64,000 nucleotides of DNA from Jiulongibacter sp966250325 (GCA_966250325.1 CBINGY010000018.1:11622-75621), one strand, 5' to 3'. Shown: positions 17,995 to 28,173, counted from the stretch's first letter. The notes: generated by a model from the letters alone, not told the origin. A program made the numbers and translations.

Positions 17995-20900
17995 TTATGC
18001 TTCATCTTTTTCGGCATCATTGTTTCCTAATAGTTTTTTCAGTTTCTCATTCGCTTTCTTAAGTCGTTTCAACAACCTGCCTCTGTCTTCATTCGACTTC
18101 ACAAAGTGATCAGAGAGTGAGTCATGGTCTTCGTCTTTAATCAGTTGTTTTCCATCAGAAAGCGAACCGAAAATGAAGTAAAGTCCGGGTATGATGAGAA
18201 CCCCGAATACGGTTCCGAAAAGCATCCCACCCAGAGCTGAGCCACCAATAGTTTTGTTTCCAATGGCCCCGGCACCATGAGAAATGACGAGAGGGATGAG
18301 GCCCGCCACAAACGCAAAGGAGGTCATCAGAATGGGTCTGAAACGTACCTTCGCTCCCTCTATGGCTGCCTCCAGCACCGAAACTCCCTGCTGACGCCGC
18401 TGCACTGCAAACTCCACAATTAAAACGGCATTTTTTCCTAACAAACCAACGAGCATAATAAGCCCTACCTGTGCATAGACGTCATTGGCCATTCCCATGG
18501 CTTTTAACATAACAAACGACCCGAAAACCCCCACAGGCAAAGAAAAGATAACGGCCAGCGGAAGCAGAAAGCTTTCGTACTGTGCCGCCAGAACGAGATA
18601 CACAAAGACCAGAACCACAATGAAAACATAAATAGACTCATTGCCACGACGGGCTTCATCATACGAGAGTCCTTCCCAGGCAATATCATATCCCTTCGGT
18701 AGATTTTCCTGGGCCACCTGTTTAATAGCTGCGATGGCATCTGCAGTGGTATACCCCTTCGCCGGCAGACCCTGAATCGAAGACGAATTGTACATGTTGT
18801 ACCTTGTGATCTCATTGGGGCCCTGATTTTTCACAATTTTCATGAAGGCCGAGTAAGGCACCATATCACCGTGATCATTCTTGACAAACATGTTGAGTAT
18901 ATCTGAGGGAAGTCGGCGAAACTCGGGCCCAGACTGCACATACACTTTGAAAAAGCGGCCAAAGCGGATAAAGCCCTGCTCGTAGGTACTACCGATCATG
19001 ATGTTCAGGTTTTCCATAGCCTTGCCAATCGACACACCTTTCTGCATGGCGGCATTGTTATCAATCTCCAGTTCATACTGCGGGTAATTGGCTGCAAAAA
19101 AGGTAAACAATCCGGTGAGTTCTTTCCGCTTGCCCAGGGCCTCCATGAAGCTCTTATTGATCTTGTCAAACTCCTGATAATCCGTGGTATTGTTCTTATC
19201 CAGAAGTCGCATCGAGAATCCGGCCGAAGAACCAAAACCAGGAACAGCCGGTGGCTCAAAATACTCAATGATAGCTCCCAGATCTTTTGACTTTTCCTCC
19301 AGTTCTTCAATAACTTCCTGAACCGAGTGCTCGCGGTCTGACCAGTTTTTGAGATTAATCAGACAGGTTCCGGCATTTGAGCCACGGCCCTCCGTCATAA
19401 TTTCATAACCAGCCAGTGAAGAAACCGACTCCACATCTTCCACCTCTTCACAGATTTCCTGAAGCTCGCGGGCTACCTGATTGGTACGTTCGAGTGTGGC
19501 ACCCGGAGGAGTCTGAATAATGGCATAAATGGTACCCTGATCTTCGCTGGGAATAAACCCGGATGGCAGGATTTTATTCTCCAACACAATACCGATTCCA
19601 AAAGCGAGGAGAATCAGGAATGTAAGAAGTCGTTTGTTTACAATGAGACGAAGTACGCTCACATACCTTCCGGTAAGCTTGTCGAAACCTTTATTAAACT
19701 GGTCAATAAGCCAGTCGATCGGTGATTTCTTTTTCGGTTTTCCGTGATTGTTTTTCAGAATCATCCCGCAGAGCACCGGTGTAAGCGTGAGGGCCACCAC
19801 CGCCGAAAGGATGATCGCACTCGCCATCGTGATCGAAAACTGACGGTAAAACGTACCCACCGGCCCGGTCATAAAGGCAATAGGCAAAAACACAGAAACC
19901 ATCACCAGGGTAATGGCGATAATGGCCCCGCTGATTTCTCCCATCACTTTTTTTACGGCATTGTACGGAGATAGATGTTCCTCTTCCATTTTGGCATGCA
20001 CCGCCTCCACCACCACAATGGCGTCATCCACCACAATACCAATTGCCAGAACTAAGGCAAAAAGAGTAATCAGATTAATGGATAAGCCGAAAATCTGCAT
20101 CACGAAAAACGCTCCGATAAGGGAAACAGGCACGGCAATGATAGGAATGAGCGTTGATCGCCAGTCGCCCAGAAACAGGAACACCACCAAAGCCACCAGA
20201 ATAAAGGCATCACGTAAGGTATGAAGTACCTGCTCAATAGAGGCATCCAGAAATTTTGACACGTCATAACTCAGTTTGTATTCGATACCCGGCGGAAAAG
20301 ACCCTTTGAGTTCTTCCATCTTATCTTTTACTTCCTGAATTACCTCCGTGGCATTACTTCCCACGTTTTGTTTCAACACGATCGCCGCCGAGGGATGCCC
20401 GTCGAGATTGGAATAAATATCAAAAAATTCACTGCCCAGCTCCACTTTAGCCACATCCCGCAAACGAATACTCTCTCCCTCGGGATTTGCCCGCAAAATG
20501 ATATCCAGATACTCTTCAGGTTTGCTGTAACGTCCCTTGTAGGTAAGTACATATTCCAGCGACTGGGCCGAAATACCTGAACTCTGCCCGATCCTTCCCG
20601 GACGACCAATAATACTCTGCTCGGCCAGGGCTTCCATCACTTCTTCTGCCGATATACGATAGGCCCGCATGCGATCGGGATTTAACCAGACCCGCATGGC
20701 ATACTGACGGCTTCCAAGAATCTGGGTGCGGGCCACGCCGTTAATCCGGTTGATCTCTGGTAAAATGTTGACGTTGGCATAGTTATACAAAAACTTCTCG
20801 TCAAAATTCTTATCGGTGCCATACAGGTTAATGTACATGAGCATACTGGGCTGTATGGGCGTAATCACCACCCCTTCCCGTTGTACCAGCTCAGGAAGCA

Positions 20901-21249
20901 GCGGCATCACCTGGTCTACGCGGGTTTTGACCCGGATCACCGCCTGATTCGGGTCAGTTCCGGGCTCAAAAATAACCCGTAAAGTAGCCTCACCGGCACT
21001 GGTGGCATCGGTGGCCAGGTATCGCATTCCCTGAACACCATTGATGGCATTTTCCAGGGTGATCAACGTAGATTTAACCAGCACATCGGCACTGGAACCG
21101 GGATACGCAATAAATATATTGACCGTGGTGGGAGCAATCTCGGGAAACTGTGAGGTAGGCAACTGCTTGATAGCCAACCCTCCCGTAAACAGGATAATCA
21201 CAGAGATCACAATAGCCAGCACCGGCCTGTGTATGATATTACTAAACAT
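17995..21249 (-). CDS. RND multidrug efflux pump (HAE1/AcrB-like inner-membrane permease)
   Basis: Proton-driven inner-membrane pump of 1084 residues with the usual two halves of six membrane segments and large periplasmic domains. The N-terminus FSNIIHRPVLAIVISVIILFTGGLAIKQLPTSQFPEIAPTTVNI is typical of HAE1. The fourth membrane segment carries the proton-relay pair in GIVVDDAIVVVEAVHAKM, and GLIMLVGLLGKNAVLIVEFA is the corresponding second-half segment. A charged C-terminal tail of about 60 residues (lysine/aspartate-rich) is longer than in AcrB. Substrates such as drugs, dyes or bile-like compounds are likely but unproved. Confidence 0.96.
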   Translation of the reverse strand: MFSNIIHRPVLAIVISVIILFTGGLAIKQLPTSQFPEIAPTTVNIFIAYPGSSADVLVKSTLITLENAINGVQGMRYLATDATSAGEATLRVIFEPGTDPNQAVIRVKTRVDQVMPLLPELVQREGVVITPIQPSMLMYINLYGTDKNFDEKFLYNYANVNILPEINRINGVARTQILGSRQYAMRVWLNPDRMRAYRISAEEVMEALAEQSIIGRPGRIGQSSGISAQSLEYVLTYKGRYSKPEEYLDIILRANPEGESIRLRDVAKVELGSEFFDIYSNLDGHPSAAIVLKQNVGSNATEVIQEVKDKMEELKGSFPPGIEYKLSYDVSKFLDASIEQVLHTLRDAFILVALVVFLFLGDWRSTLIPIIAVPVSLIGAFFVMQIFGLSINLITLFALVLAIGIVVDDAIVVVEAVHAKMEEEHLSPYNAVKKVMGEISGAIIAITLVMVSVFLPIAFMTGPVGTFYRQFSITMASAIILSAVVALTLTPVLCGMILKNNHGKPKKKSPIDWLIDQFNKGFDKLTGRYVSVLRLIVNKRLLTFLILLAFGIGIVLENKILPSGFIPSEDQGTIYAIIQTPPGATLERTNQVARELQEICEEVEDVESVSSLAGYEIMTEGRGSNAGTCLINLKNWSDREHSVQEVIEELEEKSKDLGAIIEYFEPPAVPGFGSSAGFSMRLLDKNNTTDYQEFDKINKSFMEALGKRKELTGLFTFFAANYPQYELEIDNNAAMQKGVSIGKAMENLNIMIGSTYEQGFIRFGRFFKVYVQSGPEFRRLPSDILNMFVKNDHGDMVPYSAFMKIVKNQGPNEITRYNMYNSSSIQGLPAKGYTTADAIAAIKQVAQENLPKGYDIAWEGLSYDEARRGNESIYVFIVVLVFVYLVLAAQYESFLLPLAVIFSLPVGVFGSFVMLKAMGMANDVYAQVGLIMLVGLLGKNAVLIVEFAVQRRQQGVSVLEAAIEGAKVRFRPILMTSFAFVAGLIPLVISHGAGAIGNKTIGGSALGGMLFGTVFGVLIIPGLYFIFGSLSDGKQLIKDEDHDSLSDHFVKSNEDRGRLLKRLKKANEKLKKLLGNNDAEKDEA

Positions 21250-21279
21250 AAATTTCTGAAATTTTAGTGGATGACCGGA

Positions 21280-22368
21280 TTACTCTGCATAAAGACTCAG
21301 GTGCGTAATCACCTTGGCAGGCTCCTCAAAATCATACTCAATTTTCTGATTCTCCTTCACCTTACGCAGTCCTTCCAGAAGGATCTTATCTCCTGTATTC
21401 AGGCCGGATGATATGGCAAACAGGTGTGGCATCTCCGCCGAGATAGTTACTGCTCTGGAGTGAACCACATTGTTTTTATCTACTACAAAAACATAGTTTT
21501 TATCCAGCACCTCAAACGTAGCTTTCTGAGGAATAAGAATGGCATTTTTCAAAGGAACGGTAACCTGTACACTACCGGTTTCCCCATGCCTTAGCAAGCC
21601 TTCAGGATTTGGGAAAGTAGCTCTGAAAGCGATGTTTCCGGTTTCATTGTCAAATTCTCCTTCGATGGTTTCAACTTTCCCGGGATACTTAAATATCTCG
21701 TTATTGGCCATCAGAAGTTTCACATTCAGCATGCTGCCGTCATCATGATGGGTGCGGTAATTCAGGTATTCGGCCTCGGGCACATTGAAATACACCCACA
21801 TTTTACTATTGTCAGAAAGTGTGGTAAGCAGCTCGCCTTCATCTACCAGGCTACCTTTTCTTACCCTCAGGCGATCCATAATTCCGGAAAACGGAGCCCT
21901 GATTTCGGTAAAACTCAGATGCACTTTGGCCAACTGACGCTCGGCTTTGGCCTTTTCTAATTTAGCTTCTGCCAGTAGCAGCTCATTTTTTGAAACCACG
22001 TTCTTCTCTGCCAGGGTACGGGCATTAAGTACTTCTATTTCAGCGGCTTTTACCTCTGCTTCGGTCTTGGCCAGCTCGGCTTCATAGATATTTGGCATGA
22101 CCCGGAACATCAGCTGACCCTGCTTCACAAACTTACCTTCATCTACATAAATATCCTGTAAATATCCCTTCTCCAGGGCTCTCAACTCAATATTCTGGAT
22201 GGATCTGATCTGACTTACGTACTGTTTGATAATGGTGGTATCTCGTTGGATGGGACTGGATACCAGAAACTTCGTATGCTCTTCTTCGGCATGCTCGGCA
22301 TCTGCATGAGTACAGGCTGTGCTCCAAAGCATAGAGCAAAAGCCTAAAAACAAAATGATTCTGTTCAT
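21280..22368 (-). CDS. RND efflux periplasmic adaptor (membrane fusion protein), lipoprotein
   Basis: Adaptor of 362 residues linking pump and outer-membrane channel. It has a lipobox STAC near residue 19, a lipoyl half-motif (RALEKGYLQDIYVDEGKFVKQGQLMFRV), an alpha-hairpin (AELAKTEAEVKAAEIEVLNARTLAEKNVVSKNELLLAEAKLEKAKA) and a beta-barrel region with TEIRAPFSGIMDRLRVRKGSLV. A histidine- and acid-rich stretch (HADAEHAEEEH) follows the lipidated Cys. It is the first gene of the operon, 30 bp ahead of the pump. Confidence 0.95.
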   Translation of the reverse strand: MNRIILFLGFCSMLWSTACTHADAEHAEEEHTKFLVSSPIQRDTTIIKQYVSQIRSIQNIELRALEKGYLQDIYVDEGKFVKQGQLMFRVMPNIYEAELAKTEAEVKAAEIEVLNARTLAEKNVVSKNELLLAEAKLEKAKAERQLAKVHLSFTEIRAPFSGIMDRLRVRKGSLVDEGELLTTLSDNSKMWVYFNVPEAEYLNYRTHHDDGSMLNVKLLMANNEIFKYPGKVETIEGEFDNETGNIAFRATFPNPEGLLRHGETGSVQVTVPLKNAILIPQKATFEVLDKNYVFVVDKNNVVHSRAVTISAEMPHLFAISSGLNTGDKILLEGLRKVKENQKIEYDFEEPAKVITHLSLYAE

Positions 22369-22520
22369 TGCGACGGTCTTTTTTAGGACGAATTGATTAA
22401 GATATAGTGATTGGGACCGGGCTATGGCAGGGAAACAAGCTACAGATAACCACCAAAGACCCGGAGGTTTGGGAGCAAATCAAAACGCATGTTTGACATA
22501 CAGGCTCCAGTTGGAGGGTA

Positions 22521-22931
22521 TCAAATACGGAAAACGCAGAATGTCAGAAATCTGCTTGTAGAAAATTGATTTGATGCGGGAGATTCAAAGAAGTAATTCC
22601 CTGAATTCAAGAGGTTTAGATAAGCCGAAAGAAACGAATAAGACGGCCCATGAAGATAATCGGTACGACCAAAGAAATCGGAGGAAAACAAAAACTCGTC
22701 ATCTTTTTCCTCAAGTTCTTCACCTTCCAGTTTGTGTAACTCGTGCTTTTCATCTACCGAAGTAGTGACAAAATGAAGGTCTTGCTGTGTTTGATCCGTC
22801 TGTTCTTCTACCGCTGATCCGGAGGATACAACCGGTGATTCAACCCGGGTAGTAACAAGCGATGAGTAGCCATTCACTCCGGCCAAAAGAAGACAGAGGG
22901 AAACGATAAATCGTGTTAAATGCTTGCTCAT
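22521..22931 (-). CDS. Small secreted hypothetical protein
   Basis: About 136 residues with an N-terminal signal peptide (MSKHLTRFIVSLCLLLAGVNGYSS) followed by a polar acidic region (HKLEGEELEEKDDEFL) and an aromatic, Phe/Tyr-rich C-terminal half. No domain recognised. It lies about 150 bp upstream of the efflux adaptor on the same strand. A TACATTTG motif on the minus strand at 22938-22945 is so close that the transcript would be almost leaderless, so start or promoter may be wrong. The 257-bp gap to the divergent MscS gene shows no other gene. Confidence 0.6.
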   Translation of the reverse strand: MSKHLTRFIVSLCLLLAGVNGYSSLVTTRVESPVVSSGSAVEEQTDQTQQDLHFVTTSVDEKHELHKLEGEELEEKDDEFLFSSDFFGRTDYLHGPSYSFLSAYLNLLNSGNYFFESPASNQFSTSRFLTFCVFRI

Positions 22932-23197
22932 TGACCTCAAATGTAGATTAAGAAATATTTCTTATCCAAGATACAGGCAGGTATAAATTGAAACAATGCT
23001 CAATTCTCCTCAACAAAATCTAATTTTTCCTGAAAAAATTCAATTTAAAAAATCAAAACACCTAATCACGTGCGATGTCTGTCACATTTACACCGGTTTT
23101 ACGGTACTCCTTTACCGGAGAAATTGTAGCGATTTTGTATACGTCGGAATCAATGCAGAAGGAGGGTCGTTGACCTTTTAAAGCTTTCAGATTTTCT

Positions 23198-24139
23198 ATG
23201 ATAAAAAAGTATAAAAAACTGATTATTCCCGTAATTCTAACGCTTGTTGTCATCTGGCTGGGCTTCTCAGACAGTCTTGGAAACAAGTGGCTTTCCCGCT
23301 TTCCGTTTCTTACACCTGAAGTTTACCAGGTGAGTTTGATTATCCTTATGACCTGGATCGTCATCGTACTTATTCATATCGGTAAAAGGCGAATTCTGCG
23401 GAAGTATGACCTCAGCGGTGAAGACAATCTCGTTTCCAGAAAAAAACATACGTTGATCCATCTCCTGGAAAAGGTGCTTGTTTTTGCCATTGTTCTTACC
23501 TCTGTGGGCCTCATTTTCATGTCGTTTGACAGCATCCGGGAGATCGGTGTGGGTATTTTTACCTCTGTAGGAGTACTAGGTATTATTGTAGGTTTATCTG
23601 CCCAAAAAATCGTGGGAGCCCTGCTTGCCGGTATTCAAATCGCCATTACCCAGCCTTTTCGTATCGAAGACGCCGTGGTGGTAGAAAACGAGTGGGGATG
23701 GATAGAAGAAATAAATCTTACATTCATTGTGGTGCGGCTTTGGGATAAACGAAGACTGGTTTTACCCACTACGTATTTTATCGAAAAACCTTTTCAGAAC
23801 TGGACCCGCACCACCGCCGATATCATTGGAAGCGTATTTCTCTACACCGATTACAAAGTGCCGCTGGATGCCCTGCGGAATGAACTTACCCGACTCCTGG
23901 AAAGCAGCCCGCTCTGGGATAAAAAAGTGAATGTGCTGCAGGTGACCGATGCCAAAGAAACTACTCAGGAAATCAGGATGCTGGTGAGTGCCCGTAACTC
24001 TCCCACCGCCTGGGATCTTCGCGTTTTTATCCGGGAAAAGATGATCGAATTCCTTCAGAGAAACTATCCGGAAAGTTTACCGCAAACACGGATAATCCTC
24101 CATTCCGCATGGGCTGAAAAAAGCGATATCCCGGGATAA
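23198..24139 (+). CDS. MscS-family mechanosensitive ion channel
   Basis: Inner-membrane protein of 313 residues. Three to four membrane segments in the first 150 residues are followed by the pore helix region with the glycine/alanine pattern GVGIFTSVGVLGIIVGLSAQKIVGALLAGIQIAITQPFRIEDAVVVENEWGWIEEI, which is the diagnostic MscS TM3 and the start of the beta domain. The segment LVLPTTYFIEKPFQNWTR fits the cytoplasmic vestibule. It releases solutes on hypo-osmotic shock. Stands alone; the next genes are on the same strand after about 100 bp. Confidence 0.93.
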   Translation: MIKKYKKLIIPVILTLVVIWLGFSDSLGNKWLSRFPFLTPEVYQVSLIILMTWIVIVLIHIGKRRILRKYDLSGEDNLVSRKKHTLIHLLEKVLVFAIVLTSVGLIFMSFDSIREIGVGIFTSVGVLGIIVGLSAQKIVGALLAGIQIAITQPFRIEDAVVVENEWGWIEEINLTFIVVRLWDKRRLVLPTTYFIEKPFQNWTRTTADIIGSVFLYTDYKVPLDALRNELTRLLESSPLWDKKVNVLQVTDAKETTQEIRMLVSARNSPTAWDLRVFIREKMIEFLQRNYPESLPQTRIILHSAWAEKSDIPG

Positions 24140-24243
24140 TTTCCTCATTTTCAACAGACTTATTGAAGAAAAGCGGGGGAGTAAACGTAGGGCTTTTGCA
24201 TTCCATTCTTTTTGCTTAACTAGCAGAATTCTGTGGAATTCAA

Positions 24244-24528
24244 ATGAAACAACCCAAACCTCGCTGGTTTCGTCTTCTTCAGGCGGCCAGCTTTCTGCCT
24301 GTTTTGCTATGGCCTTTCTTTTTCACCGGAAGCTTCTTTCTTTTTGATAGCGGTGAAAGCCAAACCCGTTATATCATTTTTGCTCTCATGATCGGTTATC
24401 CCGTTCTGATTGTCCTGAACGCCCTGATCAGTGGCAAACTTTTTCATACGCACAAAAGAGTTTCTGTAGCTTTATTGCTCTGGCCACTGGCCTTCTTTCT
24501 GGCTTCTTTTATTCTCCTTATCGTCTGA
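24244..24528 (+). CDS. Small three-helix membrane protein
   Basis: 94 residues with three predicted membrane segments (SFLPVLLWPFFFTGSFFLF, YIIFALMIGYPVLIVLNAL and VALLLWPLAFFLASFILLIV) and a basic N-terminus (KQPKPRW). No family recognised. It ends 5 bp before the GH30 gene and is probably co-transcribed with it. Confidence 0.7.
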   Translation: MKQPKPRWFRLLQAASFLPVLLWPFFFTGSFFLFDSGESQTRYIIFALMIGYPVLIVLNALISGKLFHTHKRVSVALLLWPLAFFLASFILLIV

Positions 24529-24533
24529 ATTTC

Positions 24534-25886
24534 ATGAAATACCTTGCCCTCGTCCCGCTCTTTCTACTTGGCCTTTCCTGTAGTCAAAAAACGGCTAAGG
24601 GTTACCTCACCCGCTTTGACGAATCCGCCAAATTTCAGGAAACATCCTTTCAGGCAAGTCAAACATCAGAGACCACCGCAGAAATCATCGATTTAAACGA
24701 GTCTGCCACCGATCAGCAGGCCGAGGGTTTTGGATTTGCTCTCACTCAAGGCTCTGCCCAGGCACTCATGCTCCTTTCTGATACCACGCGTGCGGCTCTT
24801 CTGCAGGAACTCTTTTCTACCCAAACAGGGCTTGGCATTTCCATGCTTCGGATCAGTATCGGTGCCTCAGATCTGAGTAATTCGGTCTACACCTACGCCG
24901 ATACAGAGAATGACACCGAACTTGCTCATTTTAAAGCGGCGGCTCCCGATGAGGAATTTCTTTTCCCGGTGCTCAAAGAAATTCTGGCCATCAATCCCGA
25001 TGTCAAAATTATGGCTACACCCTGGACCGCCCCCATCTGGATGAAAGATAACAAGGCCTGGATCGGGGGAAAATTGCTCAAAGAGCACTATTCCACCTAC
25101 AGCCGCTATTTGTTACGGTTTCTGGATTTAATGAACTCCAAAGGCATACCCGTCTGGGCACTAAGTATTCAAAACGAACCCGAAAACCCACACAACGAAC
25201 CCAGTATGGTCATGACCGCCGATGAGCAGTACGATTTCATTCAAAACTTTCTGGGTGCTGCCCTCAAAGAAAAATACGACACCAAAATTCTGGCCTACGA
25301 TCATAACTGCGATCACCCCGAATACCCCATACGAGTTCTGGAATCGGAGTATGCAGATGGGGCCGCCTTTCATTTGTATGCCGGAGATATTTCGGCCATG
25401 GGGCTGGTTCGGCAAAAAAGCCGAAAGGACGTCTATTTTACCGAGCAATACACCTCTACCAAAGGGCAGTTTGGTGGCGATCTGAACTGGCATCTCAAAC
25501 ATGTGGTACTGGGTTCCTTAAATCAGGGTTCCAGATCGGTGATCGAATGGAACCTGGCCACCGACAAAGAGTTTGGACCACGAACAGCCGGCGGATGTAC
25601 CGAGTGCCTGGGTGCCCTCACGATTCAGAATCAAAAGGAATTCAGCCGGAATGTGTCTTATTTCATTCTGGCTCATGTAAGCAAAGTAATTCAACCGGGA
25701 GCGGTTCGCCTGATTGCGGGTGATCCGTCCGTAATGACCGTTTTCAGAAATCCTGACCAGAGCACAGCCGCCATCATTCTCAATGAAACCGAAGAAGACA
25801 AACAATTCCATTTCCGGCAGGGAAGAAGCAATTACCCGGTAGAAATTCCAGCGAAATCGGTAATCAGCCTACTTCTACCTAAGTAG
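24534..25886 (+). CDS. GH30 glycosidase, lipoprotein
   Basis: Glucosylceramidase-type GH30 enzyme of 450 residues with lipobox LSCS (Cys16). The barrel begins with QQAEGFGFALTQGSAQ, a variant of the usual GFGGA(M/S)T start, and continues with LGISMLRISIGASDLS and MATPWTAPIWMK. Acid/base Glu215 lies in SIQNEPENP and nucleophile Glu304 in YFTEQYTS. A C-terminal beta domain (residues about 380-450) is present. Members cut beta-1,6-glucans or beta-glucosides; closest role here is probably beta-1,6-glucanase or beta-glucosidase at the cell surface, not decided by sequence. Confidence 0.88.
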   Translation: MKYLALVPLFLLGLSCSQKTAKGYLTRFDESAKFQETSFQASQTSETTAEIIDLNESATDQQAEGFGFALTQGSAQALMLLSDTTRAALLQELFSTQTGLGISMLRISIGASDLSNSVYTYADTENDTELAHFKAAAPDEEFLFPVLKEILAINPDVKIMATPWTAPIWMKDNKAWIGGKLLKEHYSTYSRYLLRFLDLMNSKGIPVWALSIQNEPENPHNEPSMVMTADEQYDFIQNFLGAALKEKYDTKILAYDHNCDHPEYPIRVLESEYADGAAFHLYAGDISAMGLVRQKSRKDVYFTEQYTSTKGQFGGDLNWHLKHVVLGSLNQGSRSVIEWNLATDKEFGPRTAGGCTECLGALTIQNQKEFSRNVSYFILAHVSKVIQPGAVRLIAGDPSVMTVFRNPDQSTAAIILNETEEDKQFHFRQGRSNYPVEIPAKSVISLLLPK

Positions 25887-25887
25887 T

Positions 25888-26760
25888 TTATCCTTTTGCC
25901 TCTGCGGCTTCCAGTTTGCGTTTACGACGCTCCTCCCGTTTGGCTACCACGATACTCACCTCATACAGGAAATACAGCGGAATAGCCACCAAAACCTGCG
26001 AGATCATATCAGGCGAAGGGGTAATAATAGCCGCAACGATCAGCAGCACCACAATGGCGTGCTTGCGGTAGGTAGTCAGAAATTCAGCATTCACTACGCC
26101 AACTTTCGTGAGCACATAAATGGCCATGGGCATCTGGAAAGTAACCCCGCAGGCCAGTGTAAGCGTTGATAAAACGCCGATATACGATTGGATATCAAAC
26201 TGATTCTCAATAGTGGGATCAATCTGGAAATTCACCAGGAAATTGATGGCAAACGGTGCCACGATGTAATACCCAAACAAAATACCCAGGAAGAAAAGAA
26301 GAGTTACCACAAACACCGCTCCCCTGCTCGCTTTCTTTTCGGTAATCCTCAATCCCGGCTTTATAAATCGCCAGATTTCCCAGAAAACATAGGGAAAGGC
26401 CACCACCAAACCTCCAATAGCAGAGGCGGTGAGCTGCATCATAAATTGACCCGAAACCTCGCGACTCATGAGCGAAAAATTCATTTTATCCACACACAAG
26501 CTGGTAATACCCAGAGCTGTGCCCACCTCGCACATCATCCGGTAGGTCCAGAAATCGGTTTTGGAGGGAGCCAGAATGATGTGATTGAAGATCCAACCCA
26601 TGGAAAACCAGGCCAGTATCATGAAAATCAGAATGGCCGCTACACTTCGGATCAAATGCCACCTGAGCTCTTCCAGGTGCTCAATAAAGGTCATCTCTTT
26701 TCCGTCGTCCAATCCTTCGGTATCGTCGTAATCTATTTCTTTGCTCTGATCTAATGGCAT
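25888..26760 (-). CDS. tatC: Twin-arginine translocase subunit TatC
   Basis: Inner-membrane receptor of the Tat pathway, 290 residues. The N-terminal EMTFIEHLEELRWHLIRS motif, including the conserved E-H-L-x-E-L-R for signal binding, is followed by six membrane segments, with FPYVFWEIWRFIKPGL and the region AAIITPSPDMISQVLVAIPLYFLYEVSI near the end. It serves export of folded proteins such as the Tat-signal dehydratase encoded at 47887-49254. The gene converges with GH30 with only 1 bp between the stop codons. Confidence 0.96.
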   Translation of the reverse strand: MPLDQSKEIDYDDTEGLDDGKEMTFIEHLEELRWHLIRSVAAILIFMILAWFSMGWIFNHIILAPSKTDFWTYRMMCEVGTALGITSLCVDKMNFSLMSREVSGQFMMQLTASAIGGLVVAFPYVFWEIWRFIKPGLRITEKKASRGAVFVVTLLFFLGILFGYYIVAPFAINFLVNFQIDPTIENQFDIQSYIGVLSTLTLACGVTFQMPMAIYVLTKVGVVNAEFLTTYRKHAIVVLLIVAAIITPSPDMISQVLVAIPLYFLYEVSIVVAKREERRKRKLEAAEAKG

Positions 26761-26792
26761 CTTTCTGTCTGTAAAACGGGGGCTAAATTAAA

Positions 26793-26829
26793 ACAAAAAA
26801 CCTTGTCATAAGGAGTATGACAAGGTTTT
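26793..26829 (-). terminator. Rho-independent terminator of glyA
   Basis: Perfect 14-bp stem AAAACCTTGTCATA / TATGACAAGGTTTT (26797-26810 with 26816-26829), 5-base loop and a T-run on the minus strand. It lies just after the glyA stop codon and before tatC. Confidence 0.88.
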
Positions 26830-26848
26830 AAACACATTTAAATTCTTC

Positions 26849-28132
26849 TTATTGAAAAAGCGGATAGTTCTGCATCCACTCGTTGATCTCATTTCTTACC
26901 GAACCTATCACCGCTTCATTGTCATTATTGACAAGCACCTTATCCACCAGCTCCACAATTCGTACAAAATCTACCTCTTTCAGTCCGCGGGTGGTCATCG
27001 CTGCCGCTCCCACACGCATGCCGCTGGTAGTCATAGCGGTGGCGGTGTCAAACGGTACCATGTTTTTGTTTACCGTGATATCTGCTTTGATCAGCGTATC
27101 TTCTGCCAGTTTGCCGGTAAGTCCTTTCGGTCTCAGGTCAATCAGAGCCAGGTGGTTGTCGGTTCCGTCAGAAATTACTTTATAGCCTTTTTTCACAAAC
27201 TCAGCCGCCATCACAGCCGCATTTTTCTGAACCTGTTTGGCATAATCGGTAAACTGATCGGTAAGGGCTTCACCAAAAGCCACCGCCTTGGCTGCAATGA
27301 TATGCTCCAGCGGCCCGCCTTGCGTACCCGGGAAAACGCCCGAATCAAGCAATGAAGACATGGTTCGTATTTTTCCTTTTGCCGTGGCAATGCCGTACGG
27401 ATTCTCGAAGTCATTCCGCATCATAATTACGCCACCCCGTGTTCCACGCAGGGTTTTATGCGTAGTGGTGGTAACAATATGACAATGATCAAACGGATCA
27501 TTCAACAAACCTTTGGCGATCAGACCTGCCGGGTGCGAGATATCTGCCAGTAATACCGCTCCTACCTTATCTGCGATAAAACGAAGACGGGCATAATCCC
27601 AGTCTCTGGAATAGGCCGAAGCTCCGCAGATGATCAGACGCGGCTTCTCTGCCACAGCTTTCTCTTCTACTTTGTCCCAGTCGATCAGACCGGTTTCTTT
27701 TTCTACCCCATAAAAATGAGGCTCGAAATATTTACCGGAGATATTGACCCGCGACCCGTGCGAAAGATGACCGCCATGCGACAGGTCAAAACCCAGAATT
27801 TTATCGCCGGGATTCAGACAAGCGAGAAAAACGGCGGTATTGGCCTGTGCACCCGAGTGCGGCTGCACGTTGGCCCAGGTTAAACCAAACAATTCTTTCA
27901 GACGGTCAATGGCCAGCTGCTCCACTTCATCCACCACCTCACAGCCGCCGTAATAGCGTTTTCCGGGAAGTCCCTCGGCATATTTATTGGTTAACACACT
28001 GCCCGCTGCCTCCATCACCTGGGGTGAAACGAAGTTTTCGGAAGCAATTAACTCGATACCATGAAGCTGCCGCTTATGCTCTTTCTGAATGAGGTCAAAA
28101 ACCGCAGTGTCTCTTGAAATTGAAGTAGCCAT
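26849..28132 (-). CDS. glyA: Serine hydroxymethyltransferase
   Basis: PLP enzyme of about 427 residues making glycine and methylene-tetrahydrofolate from serine. Clear signatures: GIELIASENFVSPQVMEAAGSVLTNKYAEG near the N-terminus, QPHSGAQANTAVF, DISHPAGLIAKG, and the PLP-lysine loop VTTTTHKTLRGTRGG. Start at 28132 is the second of two adjacent ATGs and either may be used. A -7 element TATTTTTG lies 34 bp upstream. Confidence 0.97.
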   Translation of the reverse strand: MATSISRDTAVFDLIQKEHKRQLHGIELIASENFVSPQVMEAAGSVLTNKYAEGLPGKRYYGGCEVVDEVEQLAIDRLKELFGLTWANVQPHSGAQANTAVFLACLNPGDKILGFDLSHGGHLSHGSRVNISGKYFEPHFYGVEKETGLIDWDKVEEKAVAEKPRLIICGASAYSRDWDYARLRFIADKVGAVLLADISHPAGLIAKGLLNDPFDHCHIVTTTTHKTLRGTRGGVIMMRNDFENPYGIATAKGKIRTMSSLLDSGVFPGTQGGPLEHIIAAKAVAFGEALTDQFTDYAKQVQKNAAVMAAEFVKKGYKVISDGTDNHLALIDLRPKGLTGKLAEDTLIKADITVNKNMVPFDTATAMTTSGMRVGAAAMTTRGLKEVDFVRIVELVDKVLVNNDNEAVIGSVRNEINEWMQNYPLFQ

Positions 28133-28165
28133 CAAAACGAATTTGTTTGGTTTTAAAAAGATTCA

Positions 28166-28173
28166 CAAAAATA
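28166..28173 (-). promoter_or_regulatory. -7 promoter element of glyA
   Basis: On the minus strand TATTTTTG matches TAnnTTTG exactly and lies 34 bp upstream of the glyA ATG. The -33 element is not obvious. Confidence 0.55.

Noticed and set aside
22369..22520. Promoter of the efflux operon
   Set aside because: A TATATCTT segment is present on the minus strand, but it lacks the TTTG end of the -7 element, so I do not call it.
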